Of a stretch of DNA of 64,000 nucleotides, positions 62,101 through 64,000 are shown in pieces. The notes beneath the pieces were generated by a model. That model saw nothing but the letters and a program-made list of their open reading frames with translations, ran no database searches and was not told the origin of the DNA. A program made the translations under genes and the position numbers. Origin of the DNA: Lanius collurio. Lineage: Eukaryota; Chordata; Aves; Passeriformes; Laniidae. Position 1 is the stretch's first letter, and each line of letters opens with the position of its first letter. The stretch is from positions 13,324,716-13,388,715 of the forward strand of contig JACBWW010000004.1 in assembly GCA_020086605.1 (NCBI GenBank). Reading direction: 5' to 3'.

Positions 62101-64000
62101 TGTTATTCTGGGAGACTTTCAAACTGGAACATAATATACAAATAAAAAAAGAAAGTGAGCATAATAAATAAAAACTAATTTTAATGTTTTGGTATCAGTT
62201 TCCATCTATAAATAAATTAGAAAGAAAATGAAATGAAAAACCAGCCAAATCATTAAAGGGATGAACATCACAGCTACAAAAAGTAAATGCAAGATTTCAG
62301 TATTTTTTCCAAAGGTTTTCCCTAGCTAAAGCAAAAATGGCATGCTCTTGATTCTAAAAGAAGCTTGACTCTCCTTTTGGTGCTATTGCCCAAAATTATA
62401 GTAAAAGCAATTTAAATGTTTCTTCATTATATTAAAATTTTGGAGGAGGAGGCTATAGGAAGATAAGCTGGTTGAAGGTATTAACCTTCAGCTTGCCACC
62501 CATTCCTTTGTGAGAAAATCCCACACTATTGCTCATAGGGAGATGTGTGTGAACAAAACTGCTTCAAGCCAAATCTGAAATTTTTACTTAGTTTAGTAAC
62601 GAGGCTTGAGTTATGCATCTGTTTCTACTTACCCAAAACTTTCCAAGCTGCTGAGTGCTCCAGGAAGAGGTCTCTGAACTGACCTAGAGCTGAGACAGTG
62701 GCTGTTACATTTACCTGCTCCTTCTAGTGCTCTAGTGCTGCTTCTATCGTGGGTTTTTTATCTCAGTGTTGGATACTGTAGATGAAGGTCAAACCTGCAC
62801 TCGACTCATTCTGAGGGTGTCAGTAAATATGCATGAAATTCAGTAGCTATGGGGAAGCATTTAAATACAATTTGTACTCTGTAACCCTTTTCTGGTTAAA
62901 TATCATTCAGAGCATCTTACTGAATGTACCTTAATTCTTTCTTACTCTACTGTAAGAAAAATAAAGCTGTACTAAAATCAATAATATAATGTTACTGACT
63001 CATTCTATCCTATACCATTTCATGGCATTCCAAAGTGACATTGAAATACCACTAATGGAACAGTGAATCTATTTTTCAATTATACTAATAGTAACAGCTA
63101 CTGGTTGGAACAATTTGTGAGAGAATTTGGAAAGCACTACTGCAGTTATTAAACACAGCCACATTCTTTCCAAGCACCAGTGATGGTATAAATTTCATTT
63201 GATTCACCTCACAATAATATTTTCCAGATAAGTCATTTTCAAACCTAATGGTTCAGGCTCTGCATTTCTGGAAGCAACACAGACGTGCAGTACTGACTGA
63301 TGGAGCTGGTCTTGGAACACCTGCATAGAGAACCAGCTCCAGGAACAGGTCTTTAAAAAACATTGTGCCCACATGCTAAAATGATTATCATCTGGAAATG
63401 TACATGGAAGAATGCATTCCAGCTATCTTGAGTCCATTTTGGGATGATGTTTTCTCCTTCTGGACTAATTTCTCCTTCTAGAAGTATCTGTGGTTCAATA
63501 AACACACATATCTCCTAGTTGAAAGGTCAGTGAAAACACAAGAAATGATCAGAGTTCAATGCTTTTTGCAGTGGGGATCAGGACTAAGTTCTAGTCCTGT
63601 CTTTGCTGTTGCTGTGTGGCCATGTCGAATCACTTTTATTGTGCATATTTTTACCTGCAAGAGGGATTAATGACCTTGCCATTTTTTTGTAAAGAAATTC
63701 AATATTTTTTCATAAAAGTAAGTATTGGCAAGTTGAATATAATTATTAATAAGTACAAGGAAATACTCTGTATTCACTGGTGTCCTATAAGAAAATTGAT
63801 TAACTTGTCTAAGGACACTTTTCTATCAAGAACTGACATTCACTGTGCATTAAAACTGTCTGAGGTTTTTTAGGAATTCTGCTCTTTTCAACATGAGAAA
63901 TAAGAACCTTAAGACTAGGTCTTCCAATGAAAAACTATCACATTTCACAGAAAACCCTAAACCTATAAACAGATGACTCTAACATGCCAATTTTACTGGC
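59153..64000. other. AT-rich non-coding DNA to window end
   Basis: No gene or transposon was recognised. It holds an A/C-rich tract at about 61321-61365, an A run near 60756-60768 and a small inverted repeat TGGAGCTGGT / ACCAGCTCCA at about 63301-63344. Confidence 0.6.

Noticed and set aside
1..64000. tRNA genes, CRISPR arrays, bacterial operons, telomere repeats
   Set aside because: Read for T-loop-like words, regularly spaced repeats and TTAGGG arrays on both strands and found none.

Overview
This window is most likely vertebrate nuclear DNA from a bird, probably a neoavian such as a songbird. It is visibly AT-rich, has low gene density and holds two assembly gaps (6076-6475 and 20219-20573). 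The recognisable interspersed repeats are avian in character: five truncated 3' pieces of CR1 LINEs and three or four LTR-type repeats of endogenous retroviruses. I see no Alu, B1 or L1 elements, no operons, no bacterial signals, no CRISPR array, and no tRNA or rRNA genes. Repeat families are assigned from recalled avian consensus features, not from a database search.

Layout. The left edge (66-176) looks like the 36-codon last coding exon of a plus-strand gene whose body lies outside the window. It is followed by a presumed 3' UTR and then a GC-rich LTR-like block (464-874) that ends in a perfect palindrome. The remaining ~63 kb reads as intergenic or long-intron DNA. CR1 fragments lie at 5005-5325 (+), 22290-22468 (+), 28200-28368 (+), 53982-54047 (-) and 58262-58432 (+). 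LTRs lie at 22861-23258, 28950-29538 and 42692-43696. The last is bounded by a perfect 6-bp duplication (CCAAAT), which makes it a clear solo LTR. Microsatellites include (TA)n at the second gap, (GA)n at 42597-42635 and a compound trinucleotide tract at 45868-45931.

Three plus-strand segments (13382-13583, 24063-24158, 40548-40776) have an open frame next to consensus splice sites. They could be exons of an unannotated transcript. The second and third are phase-compatible, but the evidence is weak without RNA data. The strongest structural oddity is a near-perfect 38-bp inverted repeat with an 8-nt loop at 59069-59152.

I found no convincing new molecular system. The best leads are the hairpin, the candidate exons, a 105-bp insert flanked by 13-bp direct repeats (45823-45953), and the protein-like minus-strand ORFs near 4.4 and 37 kb.
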